A stretch of DNA of 64,000 nt from Brevibacillus parabrevis (GCF_003710905.1 NZ_RHHV01000010.1:248001-312000), one strand, 5' to 3'. Counted from the stretch's first letter, positions 26,530 to 35,686 are shown. Numbers and translations: made by a program. Notes: a model not told the origin generated them from the sequence alone.

Positions 26530-28011
26530 GTGGCGGAACGGTCACAGGAACAAAAAGCTTACCAGTGGTTGCTGCTGGGGGCTTTCGGAATCGGCTGTCT
26601 TGGCGATTTGCTGTTTTACGGCAAAAATTATGGCGTATCGTACCCGCTGTTTTTTATAGGAATGTATGCGCTGTTCGTATGGCAAGCCAAGCTGCATCAG
26701 AGACTGAGCTTTTCACGGGAAAACAAATACATCTGGCTTCTGTGTGTGCCGATCGGCATGTTGTCGCTTACGTTTGCGCTCTTTTCCAATGGCTACTTTC
26801 ACTTGTTCAACTTCGTGCTGGTGCCGATGCTGTTTGTGCTGCAAACGATGCTTTTCACCGGGCGCCATAAAGCGAAATGGCATGAGATCATGTTTGTGGG
26901 AGAGCTGTTGGAGATATTGGTTTACTATACGCCGAAGCATACACGGCTGCCGTTCATCATGATCAAAGGATCGGTCAAAGGCCGGATGAACCAGCGAAAC
27001 TACGGCGTGTTGAAAAAAATCATGACCGGACTCTTGATCTCCTTGCCGATTTTGCTCGTCGTGCTGACCTTGTTGTCACAAGCGGACCGCGTGTTTGGCC
27101 ATTTTCTGAATGAAATTCCCGATATGCTGATTGATGTAGATTCAGTCGAAGGCATGTTTCGCCTGTTTGTGATCGGACTTGTAACGCTAGTGGTGTTTGG
27201 CTACATGTACTCCCTGTTTGGCAAACGGGCAGACACGGTGGAGCTTCCGCAGCCGCAAGAGCAGGAAAAGATCGTCTGGGACGGGATTATTTTGGTGACG
27301 ATCCTGACGATTATTGATGCCGTGTATGCTGCTTTTACATACATCCAGATTTCGTATTTGTTCAGCGGAGCGAAAGCAGCTCTCCCGGAAGGACTGACGT
27401 ACGCCGAGTATGCCAAAAACGGCTTCAACGAGCTGCTGACAGTGACGGTCATCAATTTCATCATCTTGCTTGCCACACTGTATCTCGTATCGCGCAAAAA
27501 TCGGCTGTTGTATCGCTCTGTACAAGTGTTGCTCACGCTGCTTACGGTCTGTACCAGCTTTATGCTCTTTTCGGCGTACTATCGGCTGTCGTTGTACGAA
27601 GCAGCTTATGGCTACACGCATACCCGTTTGCTCGCTCATCTGTTCATGATTTTTTTGCTGATCCTGTTTGCGATCGCCTTGTGGAAAATTTGGCGAGACA
27701 GCTTTTCGTTGTTCAAATATTACGCGCTCGTGACGCTCGCGAGCTACGTGTTTATCAACTACATCAACATGGACGTCATCATCGCCCAAAATAACCTAGA
27801 GCGCTATCGGGCAACGGGAAATATTGACGTCGAGTATTTGGGCAGGCTTTCGTACGATGTGGTGCCGTATTTGCAGGAATTGAAAGCGGACGAATCGTTG
27901 AAAGCAGCTGTGACGTATGAGCTGGAAAACAAATGGGCGGAACTGCGCGGAGAGTCGAGCTGGCAGTCGTTCAACTGGTCGAAGTACAGGGCGAAGCAGT
28001 ACCTTCCCTAA
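26530..28011 (+). CDS. DUF4173/DUF4153-family polytopic membrane protein
   Basis: A ~493-residue integral membrane protein with about 11-12 hydrophobic helices across residues 15-430 and a ~60-residue soluble tail. The conserved TYAEYAKNGFNELLTVTVIN segment (~res 300) marks the family. Function unknown. The GTG at 26530 has AAGGAG 8 bases before; the GTG at 26521 overlaps that Shine-Dalgarno, so it is rejected as start. Confidence 0.8.
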   Translation: MAERSQEQKAYQWLLLGAFGIGCLGDLLFYGKNYGVSYPLFFIGMYALFVWQAKLHQRLSFSRENKYIWLLCVPIGMLSLTFALFSNGYFHLFNFVLVPMLFVLQTMLFTGRHKAKWHEIMFVGELLEILVYYTPKHTRLPFIMIKGSVKGRMNQRNYGVLKKIMTGLLISLPILLVVLTLLSQADRVFGHFLNEIPDMLIDVDSVEGMFRLFVIGLVTLVVFGYMYSLFGKRADTVELPQPQEQEKIVWDGIILVTILTIIDAVYAAFTYIQISYLFSGAKAALPEGLTYAEYAKNGFNELLTVTVINFIILLATLYLVSRKNRLLYRSVQVLLTLLTVCTSFMLFSAYYRLSLYEAAYGYTHTRLLAHLFMIFLLILFAIALWKIWRDSFSLFKYYALVTLASYVFINYINMDVIIAQNNLERYRATGNIDVEYLGRLSYDVVPYLQELKADESLKAAVTYELENKWAELRGESSWQSFNWSKYRAKQYLP

Positions 28012-28023
28012 CCAAAAAGCAAA

Positions 28024-28062
28024 GCGGAGACGAGGGGCAGCTATCGTCTCCGCTTGCTTTTT
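28024..28062. terminator. Bidirectional terminator
   Basis: The 10-bp stem GCGGAGACGA / TCGTCTCCGC is flanked by A-rich and T-rich runs. It lies between convergent genes and overlaps the last codons of the minus-strand gene. Confidence 0.85.
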
Positions 28063-28616
28063 TGGCGATAAAAAAAGAACAAGGCGATGACACAAAAGAC
28101 GACCGCAACTGCGCCAGCGAAAGCGGGAAGCGTCCAGTCGCTTGCAGACGAAGGGGGCGGAGGGAGCGGAGCGCTTCTGGTTCCCAAGGCTTGCAAGTCT
28201 TCTGTCGCATCGGCGAGCAGGGTGGTGCGGGTGCAAATGTTTGTCTCCAGATCGCTGTGCTCCCAGTACGAGGCGTAGACAAGGTATTCGTCTCCCGGCT
28301 GAAAAGGAATGCCGCATCCGCCGCCCAAGCCACTCGTGACGACGAGCACCTGTGATTGCAAGGCCCCTTTCCAGACAGTCTGCACTTCAAACGTAACATC
28401 GAAGCCGATTCTTGCCGGGGTAGACGAAAAAGGCATTCTCACAGGCTCCTCGACGCGAAGCACTTTTCCGCTGAAGACGGCAGCAGATTGCCCCAGCGCT
28501 GTCACCGGATCGGGAGCAGGAGCACAACTGCAAGCCGCTGCCGGACTTGGGCTGAGCAAAGAGGTAACGATGACGGCGACAGCGAATAGCCAGTATGGTA
28601 TGGCGCGAAACAGCAT
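28041..28616 (-). CDS. Secreted, TIMP/netrin-like domain protein with C-terminal membrane anchor
   Basis: A 191-residue protein. The signal peptide ends SPAAA, and the mature chain begins with CSC, the N-terminal Cys-x-Cys start of TIMP-like (NTR) domains. GKVLRVEE, FEVQTVWKG and GGCGIPFQPGDEYLVYA form the beta-barrel core, and CTRT provides another Cys. A Pro/Ser linker then leads to a membrane helix (~res 163-183) and RQKSKRRR tail. Probably displayed on the cell surface; target unknown. Confidence 0.75.
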   Translation of the reverse strand: MLFRAIPYWLFAVAVIVTSLLSPSPAAACSCAPAPDPVTALGQSAAVFSGKVLRVEEPVRMPFSSTPARIGFDVTFEVQTVWKGALQSQVLVVTSGLGGGCGIPFQPGDEYLVYASYWEHSDLETNICTRTTLLADATEDLQALGTRSAPLPPPPSSASDWTLPAFAGAVAVVFCVIALFFFYRQKSKRRR

Positions 28617-28676
28617 GGAAAATCACCCCCGGTATTTATTTGACGAGGGAAGAGGGAGAGTGTTCCAGTTGTGCCC

Positions 28677-28724
28677 AAAAAGCCCTTGCCGCTCTGAAAA
28701 AAAGAGCGAAGCAAGGGCTTTTAT
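28677..28724. terminator. Terminator, bidirectional
   Basis: Perfect arms AAGCCCTTGC / GCAAGGGCTT enclose a second nested stem (CGCTC / GAGCG). T's follow on the plus strand, A's precede. It serves the M20 gene on the minus strand. Confidence 0.8.
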
Positions 28725-28746
28725 ACGATACAGCAGGTTTATCCTA

Positions 28747-30189
28747 TTAGCGCCGAGCGGCTGGCTTGATGTCGGCCGGGATTGGGCAGACGTAGGAGGT
28801 GCCGTCCAGCTTTTCTCGCAGCTCGGCTTTGGCCTCCGCGATTTTTTCCGGGTGAAGCAGGACGTCGATGGCGGTTGCGGCCATGACTTTGCCCGCGTGC
28901 AACATTCCTTTGTGGCCGATCGACATGCCGCCTTGGGCTACGGCTTGCCACGAATGCAACTGGGTGCCCATCGCAAAGCACGTCGTTGAGCATTGGACAG
29001 TCGGAACGATCCAACTGACATCGCCCACATCAGTCGAGCCCGACATGAGTCTTGCTTGCGGAAGCAGAGGCAGGAGTACAGTGGAAAGCTCCTCGCTGCC
29101 CAACTGCTCTGTCAGCTTTTTACCGGATGCCCCCATGACTTTGGCAATCATGTTCAGATCGCTGCTTTTGTCCGACTCGGGAATCGTCTCGCGAATTTGG
29201 CGGGCGAAGTTCTGCTCTTCCTCGGTAAAAGCAGGAGTGCCCAACTGTTTGAAATTGTCGTACATGACGCGCTCCAGCGTCTGGTTCGGAATCAGGTTGG
29301 AGCATGCTTTGTCAAAAATGATGTCCACGGCCGTCTCCGTCATCATGGCCGCTCCCTGGGCAATCTTCCTGATCCGTTGATAAATTTCTTCGACCTGCTT
29401 CGCATGGGGAGCGCGGATCAAATAGAGCACGTCCGCTTCCGCCTGCACGACATTTGGCGAAAAGCCTCCCGAATTGGTAATCGCATAGTGCACGCGGGCT
29501 TCCGGGATGATGTGCTCGCGCAAGTAGTTGACCCCGATATTCATCAGCTCGACGGCATCGAGGGCGCTGCGGCCAAGGTGCGGTGCAGCCGCGGCGTGAG
29601 CAGCCTTGCCTTTGAACTTGAAGTACACCTGATAGTTGGCGAGGCTGCTGATCGACATGAGCGTGTTAAACGTTTGCGGATGCCAGCAAATCGCGTAGTC
29701 CGCATCGTCGAACAAACCTTCGCGAGCCATGTACGCTTTGCCGGAGCCGCCCTCTTCTGCCGGACAACCGTAGTAGCGCACGGTCCCTTCCAGTTGGTTT
29801 TCTTCCATATAATGGCGAATGGCGACTGCGGCAGCCAACGATCCTGTTCCGAGCAGATTGTGGCCGCAGCCGTGACCGTTTCCGCCTGGCTGGATCGGGG
29901 TGTGGGTAGCTGTTCCGCGTTCCTGACTTAGCCCGGAGAGAGCGTCGTACTCGCCCAAAATAGCGATCACCGGAGCACCGCTCCCATAGCTTCCGACAAA
30001 AGCCGTCTCGATTCCCGCCACGCCTTTTTCTACTGTGAAGCCTTCGTTTTCCAATGCCTCGCATAAAAGCTCTGCGGAGCGAAATTCTTCAAAGCGTGTT
30101 TCGGCAAACTCCCAAATCCGGTCGCTCACATACGTGAACCATTCCTTTTTTTGCTCGATGATTTCAGAAATGCGTTGATGATAGGACAT
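28747..30189 (-). CDS. M20 peptidase/amidohydrolase, AbgB-like
   Basis: A 480-residue metal-dependent amidohydrolase. Metal ligands are seen in GEYDALSGL, GNGHGCGHNLLGTG and CPAEEGGSGK, with a His in CWHPQTFN. Dimerisation insert ~res 190-310. AbgB-like proteins cleave amide bonds of acylated amino acids such as p-aminobenzoyl-glutamate. It lies 64 bases behind an MFS gene on the same strand, so uptake and hydrolysis of one substrate are likely linked. Confidence 0.85.
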   Translation of the reverse strand: MSYHQRISEIIEQKKEWFTYVSDRIWEFAETRFEEFRSAELLCEALENEGFTVEKGVAGIETAFVGSYGSGAPVIAILGEYDALSGLSQERGTATHTPIQPGGNGHGCGHNLLGTGSLAAAVAIRHYMEENQLEGTVRYYGCPAEEGGSGKAYMAREGLFDDADYAICWHPQTFNTLMSISSLANYQVYFKFKGKAAHAAAAPHLGRSALDAVELMNIGVNYLREHIIPEARVHYAITNSGGFSPNVVQAEADVLYLIRAPHAKQVEEIYQRIRKIAQGAAMMTETAVDIIFDKACSNLIPNQTLERVMYDNFKQLGTPAFTEEEQNFARQIRETIPESDKSSDLNMIAKVMGASGKKLTEQLGSEELSTVLLPLLPQARLMSGSTDVGDVSWIVPTVQCSTTCFAMGTQLHSWQAVAQGGMSIGHKGMLHAGKVMAATAIDVLLHPEKIAEAKAELREKLDGTSYVCPIPADIKPAARR

Positions 30190-30253
30190 AATAACACCTC
30201 ATTGTTCCATTCTTTTTTTGCATGCTGGCTTGCGCCGCGCGTACAGTCTGGCG

Positions 30254-31495
30254 CTAGTTGCCGACGGGAACCGAGCTGGCAGGTTCGCTCGTGGCTGGCG
30301 GTACTGTGCGAATCGTCATCCCGATAAAAAACGGAATGGCGACAGCGATGATCAAAAGCCAAAATGCTGCATCATAGGAGCCGTTGAACTGCTGGATCAT
30401 GAAGCCCATGGCTGTCGGCGCGATCACTCCTGCGAGCTGCCCGCCGAGATAGATCAAGCCGGAAGCGGCACCGACAGAAGACGCGTCTATGTATTTGAGC
30501 GGCATCGTCAACGTAGTGGTAACAGCTGCGGCGAGACCGATATTGGCAATGGCCTGATAAAAGACAACCAGAGCGACGGTAGGAGCTTTCGACAAGAGAT
30601 AAAGCGCTATGATGCCGATGAAAGAACCGATGACAATCAATAATTTTTCGCGGCCTACCATTCGTTTGTCCAACAGCCAGCCAGTGATGAGAACCGTCAC
30701 AAAAGACAGAACGGCTGGAATCGCAGCCAATGCCCCCATGGCTACCATATCGAGATGGCGAACCTTGACCATGTAGGAAGGCATCCAGGACATCATGCCC
30801 CACGTTACCATGGAGATGCCGAAGTATATGGCCATCAGCTTCCAGAGCATGGAGATTTTCAAGAGCGAGCGGAGGGGCAGCTTATCCTTTTTCGTTGTTG
30901 CCATACTTTCTGCTGCTTTGGTTGGGTGTAAAAATTTGGCGTACAAAAGCGCTAAAAACAAGCCGAGAACACCGAGGATGACGAACATGATTTGCCAGCC
31001 GAAGTGTTGGGACAAGCTGGCGGCTACAAGCGTGGCGAGTACAGACCCGATGGTGGTGGCAGAGGTCAAGATGGACTTGGCCCGGGCGCGTTCATGCTGC
31101 GAAAAGCTTTCCGCTACCGCAACAGAGCTGGCGGAAGGATAGCTTCCCTCGCCGATTCCGAACAGAAAGCGGATGACGATGAGCGAGAGGAACGACCAGG
31201 CAGTACCTGTGAGGATCGTAAAAAGAGACCAGACGACGACGGAAACGAGAATGACTTTTCGCGAGCCGAATTTGTCGGCGAGACTGCCCCCGATCGGCTG
31301 CATGATCGCATAGCTCAGAAAAAAGCTGCTCAAAATCAGTCCGACCTGGGTTTCGGTCAGGCCAAATTCCTGGGAAATCGGGATCACGGCAACGTTGATG
31401 GCAACCTTGTCAAAATAGTTGATAATCCAGCCGAGACAGAGAAGTCCGAGGACCAGGTACTTGTTCTTGCTGTTCGCTACTGCGCTTGTGTTCAT
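30254..31495 (-). CDS. MFS transporter, anion:cation symporter type
   Basis: A 413-residue, 12-helix major facilitator. Motif A is GGSLADKFGSRK (~res 75-86); FGIGEGSYPSASSVAVAE is typical of the ACS/organic-acid symporters. Probably imports an organic anion or acyl-amino acid that the M20 enzyme then splits. GGAGG lies 7 bases before the ATG. It diverges from a regulator at 31727. Confidence 0.85.
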   Translation of the reverse strand: MNTSAVANSKNKYLVLGLLCLGWIINYFDKVAINVAVIPISQEFGLTETQVGLILSSFFLSYAIMQPIGGSLADKFGSRKVILVSVVVWSLFTILTGTAWSFLSLIVIRFLFGIGEGSYPSASSVAVAESFSQHERARAKSILTSATTIGSVLATLVAASLSQHFGWQIMFVILGVLGLFLALLYAKFLHPTKAAESMATTKKDKLPLRSLLKISMLWKLMAIYFGISMVTWGMMSWMPSYMVKVRHLDMVAMGALAAIPAVLSFVTVLITGWLLDKRMVGREKLLIVIGSFIGIIALYLLSKAPTVALVVFYQAIANIGLAAAVTTTLTMPLKYIDASSVGAASGLIYLGGQLAGVIAPTAMGFMIQQFNGSYDAAFWLLIIAVAIPFFIGMTIRTVPPATSEPASSVPVGN

Positions 31496-31672
31496 CGTAA
31501 GGCCTCCTTGTTAGCGTTTTCATGGTTGGATGCGAATGGTGCAAAAAAAACATCGGCGAGCAAGTCGGAAGGCAGCACACTCCTTTAAAAACTATTTTTG
31601 GACACTATAAAGACGATTTCTAAAAACAACTTTACGGCATTGTTTTGAACATTGCAAGTCTTTTCAAAATAT

Positions 31673-31700
31673 TTTCAAAGAGGCGCAAATCTCCTATAAT
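31673..31700 (+). promoter_or_regulatory. Putative sigma-A promoter of the 31727 regulator
   Basis: A perfect -10 TATAAT (31695-31700) and TTTCAA 16 bases upstream. Just before it the direct repeat TTTTCAAAATA-TTTTCAAAG (31661-31680) may be an operator. Confidence 0.55.
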
Positions 31701-31726
31701 GACAAAAGAGTAAAGGGGGAATCTTT

Positions 31727-33055
31727 ATGATCCGTTTGGGTGCTATCCTTGCCCAGCACTCGCAAAAAGAACTGGCATCTGTCCCCATGCGGGTTCAGGA
31801 CAGCTGCGAGCTGGTCATGCTGCCCTATCATCGTCTGCATGAAACACCGACAATCTACAGGCAAAATCAGCAAAAAGTAGACGGTTTTGTCCTGACAGAG
31901 CTTGCGTATGCCTATTTGCTGCAAGAATGGGGAAGCTTCCCGATTCCGACATATACGCTTTCGATCAGCGAGCAAGAGTTTTACAAAAAGCTGTTTCAGC
32001 TCAGCCTGCGCAAACGCGATCTCGATTTTTCCAGAGTGTACATCGACTTTATTTTTGAGGCGAATCAGTACCTCGGATTGAAAGAAGTAGTCGGGGCAGA
32101 CGCCATGCCGTACACGTTGTCTCCGGTGGAAGTGAACGACCAGATTTACGAGGCGGTGCTGGATGAGCATCTCCGCTTGTGGAAAGCAGGCAAAATCGAC
32201 TTTTCCATGACGCGGATGAGCAACATCGTGCAAGATTTGACGGACCACGGAGTGCCGCATCAGTATGTGTTTCCTTCGCCGGAATCGGCCGCAGCGCAGT
32301 TTGAACAGATGGCTGCCGAACTGGCGGCGATCAAGCTGGCGGAGAGCCGGATTGCGATCGGGCATATCACAATCGGGGATGTCGAGGGGCAAAAGGAGAA
32401 TCTCAACGAATGGGAGCTGCGGCAAATGCTTCTGCACAAGTCACTTTTGGAGTTCAGTGCCGAGAAAAAAGTGCCGTTCATCATCCAGAAATCGGCTGCC
32501 AGCTTTGAGATCATCAGTTCATTCAAAGATTTGAAAATGCTGACGGACAACCTCACGCACTGTCTGTTACTCGCCTATTTGGAAAAGACGTTGCCGTTTC
32601 CCGTCCACGTCGGCTGGGGGGTGGGCAACAGCATGTACAAAGCAAGGATGAACGCCCAATCAGCGAACAGCATGTCTACAGCAGGCAAAACATCTGGCAC
32701 GTACGTCGTAACAGACAGCGACCAGGTCATCGGGCCGTTGGGCGAGGAAACATGCTTGCAATACCGCAACCAGATCAACGACTACATTCAGCGGTTGAGC
32801 GAAGAGACAGACTTGTCTACCTTGCAGTTGCAAAAAATATTGGCGGTACTCGCGAAGACGGAAAGCAACGAGCTGACGGCGGACGAGCTGGCGTATCACC
32901 TCGGACTTACGGTGCGCAGCGCCAATCGCATCCTGAATCGCCTGGAGGAAAAAGGGGTCGCCAAAATTTTGTACAAAAAGCAAGAAAAGCTGCGGGGGCG
33001 CCCGACAAAGGTGTACCAAATCGAGTTGCCGGCGGAAGAGGACGGTCCGAAATAA
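31727..33055 (+). CDS. Transcriptional regulator, paralogue of the 10545 protein
   Basis: A 442-residue protein with the same three-part plan: an N-terminal alpha/beta sensor region, a cyclase-like fold (GWGVGNSMYKARMNAQSAN, then DSDQVIGPLGEE), and a C-terminal winged helix (LTADELAYHLGLTVRSANRILNRLEEKGV ending LRGRPTKVYQIE). It diverges from the MFS/M20 pair, which it probably controls. The cyclase-like motif is more degenerate than in the other copy. AAAGGGGGA precedes the ATG. Confidence 0.72.
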   Translation: MIRLGAILAQHSQKELASVPMRVQDSCELVMLPYHRLHETPTIYRQNQQKVDGFVLTELAYAYLLQEWGSFPIPTYTLSISEQEFYKKLFQLSLRKRDLDFSRVYIDFIFEANQYLGLKEVVGADAMPYTLSPVEVNDQIYEAVLDEHLRLWKAGKIDFSMTRMSNIVQDLTDHGVPHQYVFPSPESAAAQFEQMAAELAAIKLAESRIAIGHITIGDVEGQKENLNEWELRQMLLHKSLLEFSAEKKVPFIIQKSAASFEIISSFKDLKMLTDNLTHCLLLAYLEKTLPFPVHVGWGVGNSMYKARMNAQSANSMSTAGKTSGTYVVTDSDQVIGPLGEETCLQYRNQINDYIQRLSEETDLSTLQLQKILAVLAKTESNELTADELAYHLGLTVRSANRILNRLEEKGVAKILYKKQEKLRGRPTKVYQIELPAEEDGPK

Positions 33056-33173
33056 TAGACCGTTCAATAATTGGTAGCAATTTCGTCACGATTCAGTCAC
33101 AGATTCCCAGATTTTGGACGGCTACTTTCCAGTAAGATGGAAGTGTAGAATCAAGTAGAAAGAAGGGGTCATT

Positions 33174-33560
33174 GTGAACAAGAAGTGGACTCTGTTGGTT
33201 TCGGCAGTTGCTTTTTCGGCGATGCTGATGACAGCATGCGGCGGCAAGGAGCAAGCGGCAAACACCAATTCTACAGAGGCTCCGGCGGCAGCGACGGATG
33301 GCAATGGAATCAACATCGAAGCTAGCAACTGGAAGTTCAACCAAGATGTTTATGAAGTAAAAGCAGGCGAAGAGTTTACAATCAATTTCAAGTCCACGGA
33401 AGGCTTCCATGGAATCGGAATTGAGGGCTTGGACGTCGATATTCAAAAAGACGGCAGCAAAACACTGAAAGTGGATAAAGCTGGCGAGTACAAAATTTTC
33501 TGCAACGTGATCTGCGGACCGGAACACGGCAACATGATCGCGAAACTGGTAGTCAAATAA
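33174..33560 (+). CDS. CuA-type cupredoxin lipoprotein (cytochrome oxidase subunit II-like)
   Basis: A 128-residue lipoprotein: lipobox LMTAC (Cys 22), a short Ala/Thr/Glu linker, then a cupredoxin fold. The CuA set is present: His in GFHGIGI and the loop CNVICGPEHGNM (Cx3C, His, Met). It lacks the two membrane helices of true CoxB and stands alone, so an electron-transfer or copper-delivery role is inferred. It starts at GTG 33174 with GAAAGAAGGGG upstream. Confidence 0.82.
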   Translation: MNKKWTLLVSAVAFSAMLMTACGGKEQAANTNSTEAPAAATDGNGINIEASNWKFNQDVYEVKAGEEFTINFKSTEGFHGIGIEGLDVDIQKDGSKTLKVDKAGEYKIFCNVICGPEHGNMIAKLVVK

Positions 33561-33572
33561 ATGCCAAACCCA

Positions 33573-33610
33573 AACACTCTGGCTCGCATTAGCGGGTTGG
33601 GGTGTTTTTT
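33573..33610 (+). terminator. Terminator after the cupredoxin gene
   Basis: The stem AACACTC / GGGTGTT (one G-U) is followed by six T's. Confidence 0.7.
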
Positions 33611-33648
33611 ATTTTGCCGATCCACTTTGCTTTACAGGGCGATGACAC

Positions 33649-34077
33649 ATGTTTTCCCGCCTTTTGGCACAGATTAAGGAGGAAAAGTTTTCAAGCTTGC
33701 TTTCACGAATGGAGATGACAGCTTTGGAAAGAAAGACGTACTACGTCACCATGCAAGCGGGAACGACGGTTGCGGAAATTCGCGATGAAAAAGGCTCCTC
33801 CACCTATGATTTTGAGATCGAGGTAACAGACGTGGAGGTCGGCATGATGCGCGATCTGTTCAACAACTGTATTCACGGCGACTTCATGATGTGGATGCAC
33901 GGGCATACACTCTGGTCGGACATGCCGGATCGGGACAATGACGAGTACGATGACAACTTGCGGGAAATTTATCGGTTGATCTACCAGCACGGTACGGCAA
34001 AAACGAAGCAAGATTTGGAGCAAATGGGGCTTGTGAAGCTGTTCGGTTTCGAGAGAGCGGGAATCCGGCCGCTGTAA
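33649..34077 (+). CDS. Hypothetical acidic protein
   Basis: A protein of up to 142 residues, acidic C-terminal half (DMPDRDNDEYDDN). YDFEIEVTDVEVGMMRDLFN and the HGDFMMWMHGHTLW segment with repeated His/Met could bind a metal, which is a guess. I do not recognise the family. Start uncertain: ATG 33649 lacks a clear Shine-Dalgarno; ATG 33709 (MEMTALERK) is an alternative. Confidence 0.6.
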   Translation: MFSRLLAQIKEEKFSSLLSRMEMTALERKTYYVTMQAGTTVAEIRDEKGSSTYDFEIEVTDVEVGMMRDLFNNCIHGDFMMWMHGHTLWSDMPDRDNDEYDDNLREIYRLIYQHGTAKTKQDLEQMGLVKLFGFERAGIRPL

Positions 34078-34245
34078 TCAGCCTGTTTGGGAAATTACAC
34101 ATTTTTACATATTTATCCGACAAGCTTGCCACAACCGCTGGGAACAATGACGACGAACAAGGCCAAAAAACGAGTGATGCCTTGAGGCGAGCGCCATGAG
34201 TCAAGCAAGGCGAAGGCGCAAAACGAGCGAAAAGGAGAGAACAGC

Positions 34246-34884
34246 ATGAAAAAGTGGACAAACAGCGTGGTAGTAGCCGCAATCGCAGCGGGACTGGTAT
34301 TGCCTGGTCTTGCACTGGCAGAGGAAACAACTCTCGCAACGACAGGGATGACGACAGCCAGTCGAACAGCACACAGCCACGGCGATCATGAGCGGGTGGA
34401 CATCAAGGTTCGGCACGGGATGCACGGCAGCGCTCACCAAAAAATGTACATGCTGCTTTTGGCGGAAAAATATACGCCAGATAGTGTGGCCGAGTGGCAA
34501 GGAGTGTTCAAGGAACGGGAACGCCTGATGAACGAATTTGCGGCTCTGGGAGAAGACCCGAAATGGAAGGCGAAGCGCGAAGAGCGCAGGCAGCTTGTCA
34601 GCAAGCTGAATGAGCAAGTGAAAAAAGGCGAGATTACCAGTGAGCAAATGGAGCAGCAGCTGAAAGACTGGAGAGAGAAAAACATGGGCATGCCGGGCAT
34701 GAAGGAAGATCGCGAAGCCAGAAAAGCCCGGATGGAAAAGATGAAAACGACGCACGAAGCGTTTGAAGCCGCGATTGAATCGGGGGATGCGGCGAAAATC
34801 AAGCAAGTGCTGCCGCAAATGCTGGAGCAGATGAAGGCAAAAAATACGGCGATGGCCCAGCGGCTGGAGCAGAAGAAGAAATAA
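34246..34884 (+). CDS. Secreted Met/His-rich helical protein
   Basis: A 212-residue exported protein: signal peptide residues 1-25 (ending ALALAEE), then a His-rich stretch (HSHGDHE, RHGMHGSAHQKMYM; ~res 43-68), and a highly charged, mostly helical body with Met-rich parts (KNMGMPGMK). Architecture recalls periplasmic CpxP/Spy-like or metal-buffering proteins, but no sequence identity to them is claimed. AAAGGAGAG precedes the ATG; monocistronic with its own terminator. Confidence 0.7.
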   Translation: MKKWTNSVVVAAIAAGLVLPGLALAEETTLATTGMTTASRTAHSHGDHERVDIKVRHGMHGSAHQKMYMLLLAEKYTPDSVAEWQGVFKERERLMNEFAALGEDPKWKAKREERRQLVSKLNEQVKKGEITSEQMEQQLKDWREKNMGMPGMKEDREARKARMEKMKTTHEAFEAAIESGDAAKIKQVLPQMLEQMKAKNTAMAQRLEQKKK

Positions 34885-34899
34885 GCGGATGAACGAGCA

Positions 34900-34940
34900 A
34901 AGGCGTGTGAACCAGGACAATGGTTCGAACACGCCTTTTT
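34900..34940 (+). terminator. Terminator after the Met/His-rich gene
   Basis: The stem AAGGCGTGT / ACACGCCTT encloses a second stem (AACCA / TGGTT) and is followed by a T tract. Confidence 0.85.
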
Positions 34941-35029
34941 GCTGCGAGACATTTTAGCGAGGACAATGACAGGCTACTGACTGCTTATAGCAAACGAGAG
35001 CAAGAACGGTCAAGTTAGCCTATTCTGTG

Positions 35030-35686
35030 TTACTCCGCTTTTAACTGATTCGGCTCAACAGCCTTCGCCATCCAGTGCTGATCGGTTTGGACGTGATTTT
35101 TGCGGACGAACTTCGCTGCGCTGTATTTGAAGTCAGCGTAGGCGAAGGAAGCGGTGAGCCGGACGACATAGCCTTCCTGCTCGCCGCCAAACACGGATTG
35201 CCGCGTATAGCAGGCCCGCACCTTTTCCTCGTCCCATGGGCCGCGATAGAGCACAGGCGGAGTCTGCAAACCAAGAAGCTCTGCCCATTCCAATGTATCG
35301 TCCCAACTGAGGCAGACGTTGCGGTCATCCCAGACGGAAAACAGGTAGAAGTAGCTCGACAACTCCTCATAAAAAATCGAATGCTTGGCAAACACGTTCT
35401 CCCCGCAAATGCGATAGCCGGGTGGAAGGTGGTGGGCAATCGAGCCGTGCAGCATTTTGATCCAGTGGCGGGACGGATGGTCGCGGCTGTCGATCGAACG
35501 GGCGTGCAAGTAGTCGCGGTACAAGCTGGTGTTTTCTCCGTCCAGCTTTTCTGTCACGACAATTTCTTTTCCAACAAAATGCCGGGTATCTCGCAAAATC
35601 CGATCGTCGTCGGTTTTGCTCCGGGACCAGGGCAGGTGAAAGGTGCGCGGATACTTTTGATAGTGGCTCGTCGACTTATTTTCCAT
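35030..35686 (-). CDS. RNA ligase family protein (nucleotidyltransferase)
   Basis: A 218-residue ATP-dependent ligase core. Motif I is EKLDGENTS (nucleophile Lys 47); GENVFAKHSIFYEEL fits motif III; EGYVVRL is motif IV; KFVRKNHVQT is motif V. It has no OB-fold or DNA-ligase domains, which favours RNA end sealing. Its start overlaps the end of the kinase-HD gene by 11 bases, so both are co-translated and likely act in sequence on the same broken RNA. Confidence 0.82.
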   Translation of the reverse strand: MENKSTSHYQKYPRTFHLPWSRSKTDDDRILRDTRHFVGKEIVVTEKLDGENTSLYRDYLHARSIDSRDHPSRHWIKMLHGSIAHHLPPGYRICGENVFAKHSIFYEELSSYFYLFSVWDDRNVCLSWDDTLEWAELLGLQTPPVLYRGPWDEEKVRACYTRQSVFGGEQEGYVVRLTASFAYADFKYSAAKFVRKNHVQTDQHWMAKAVEPNQLKAE

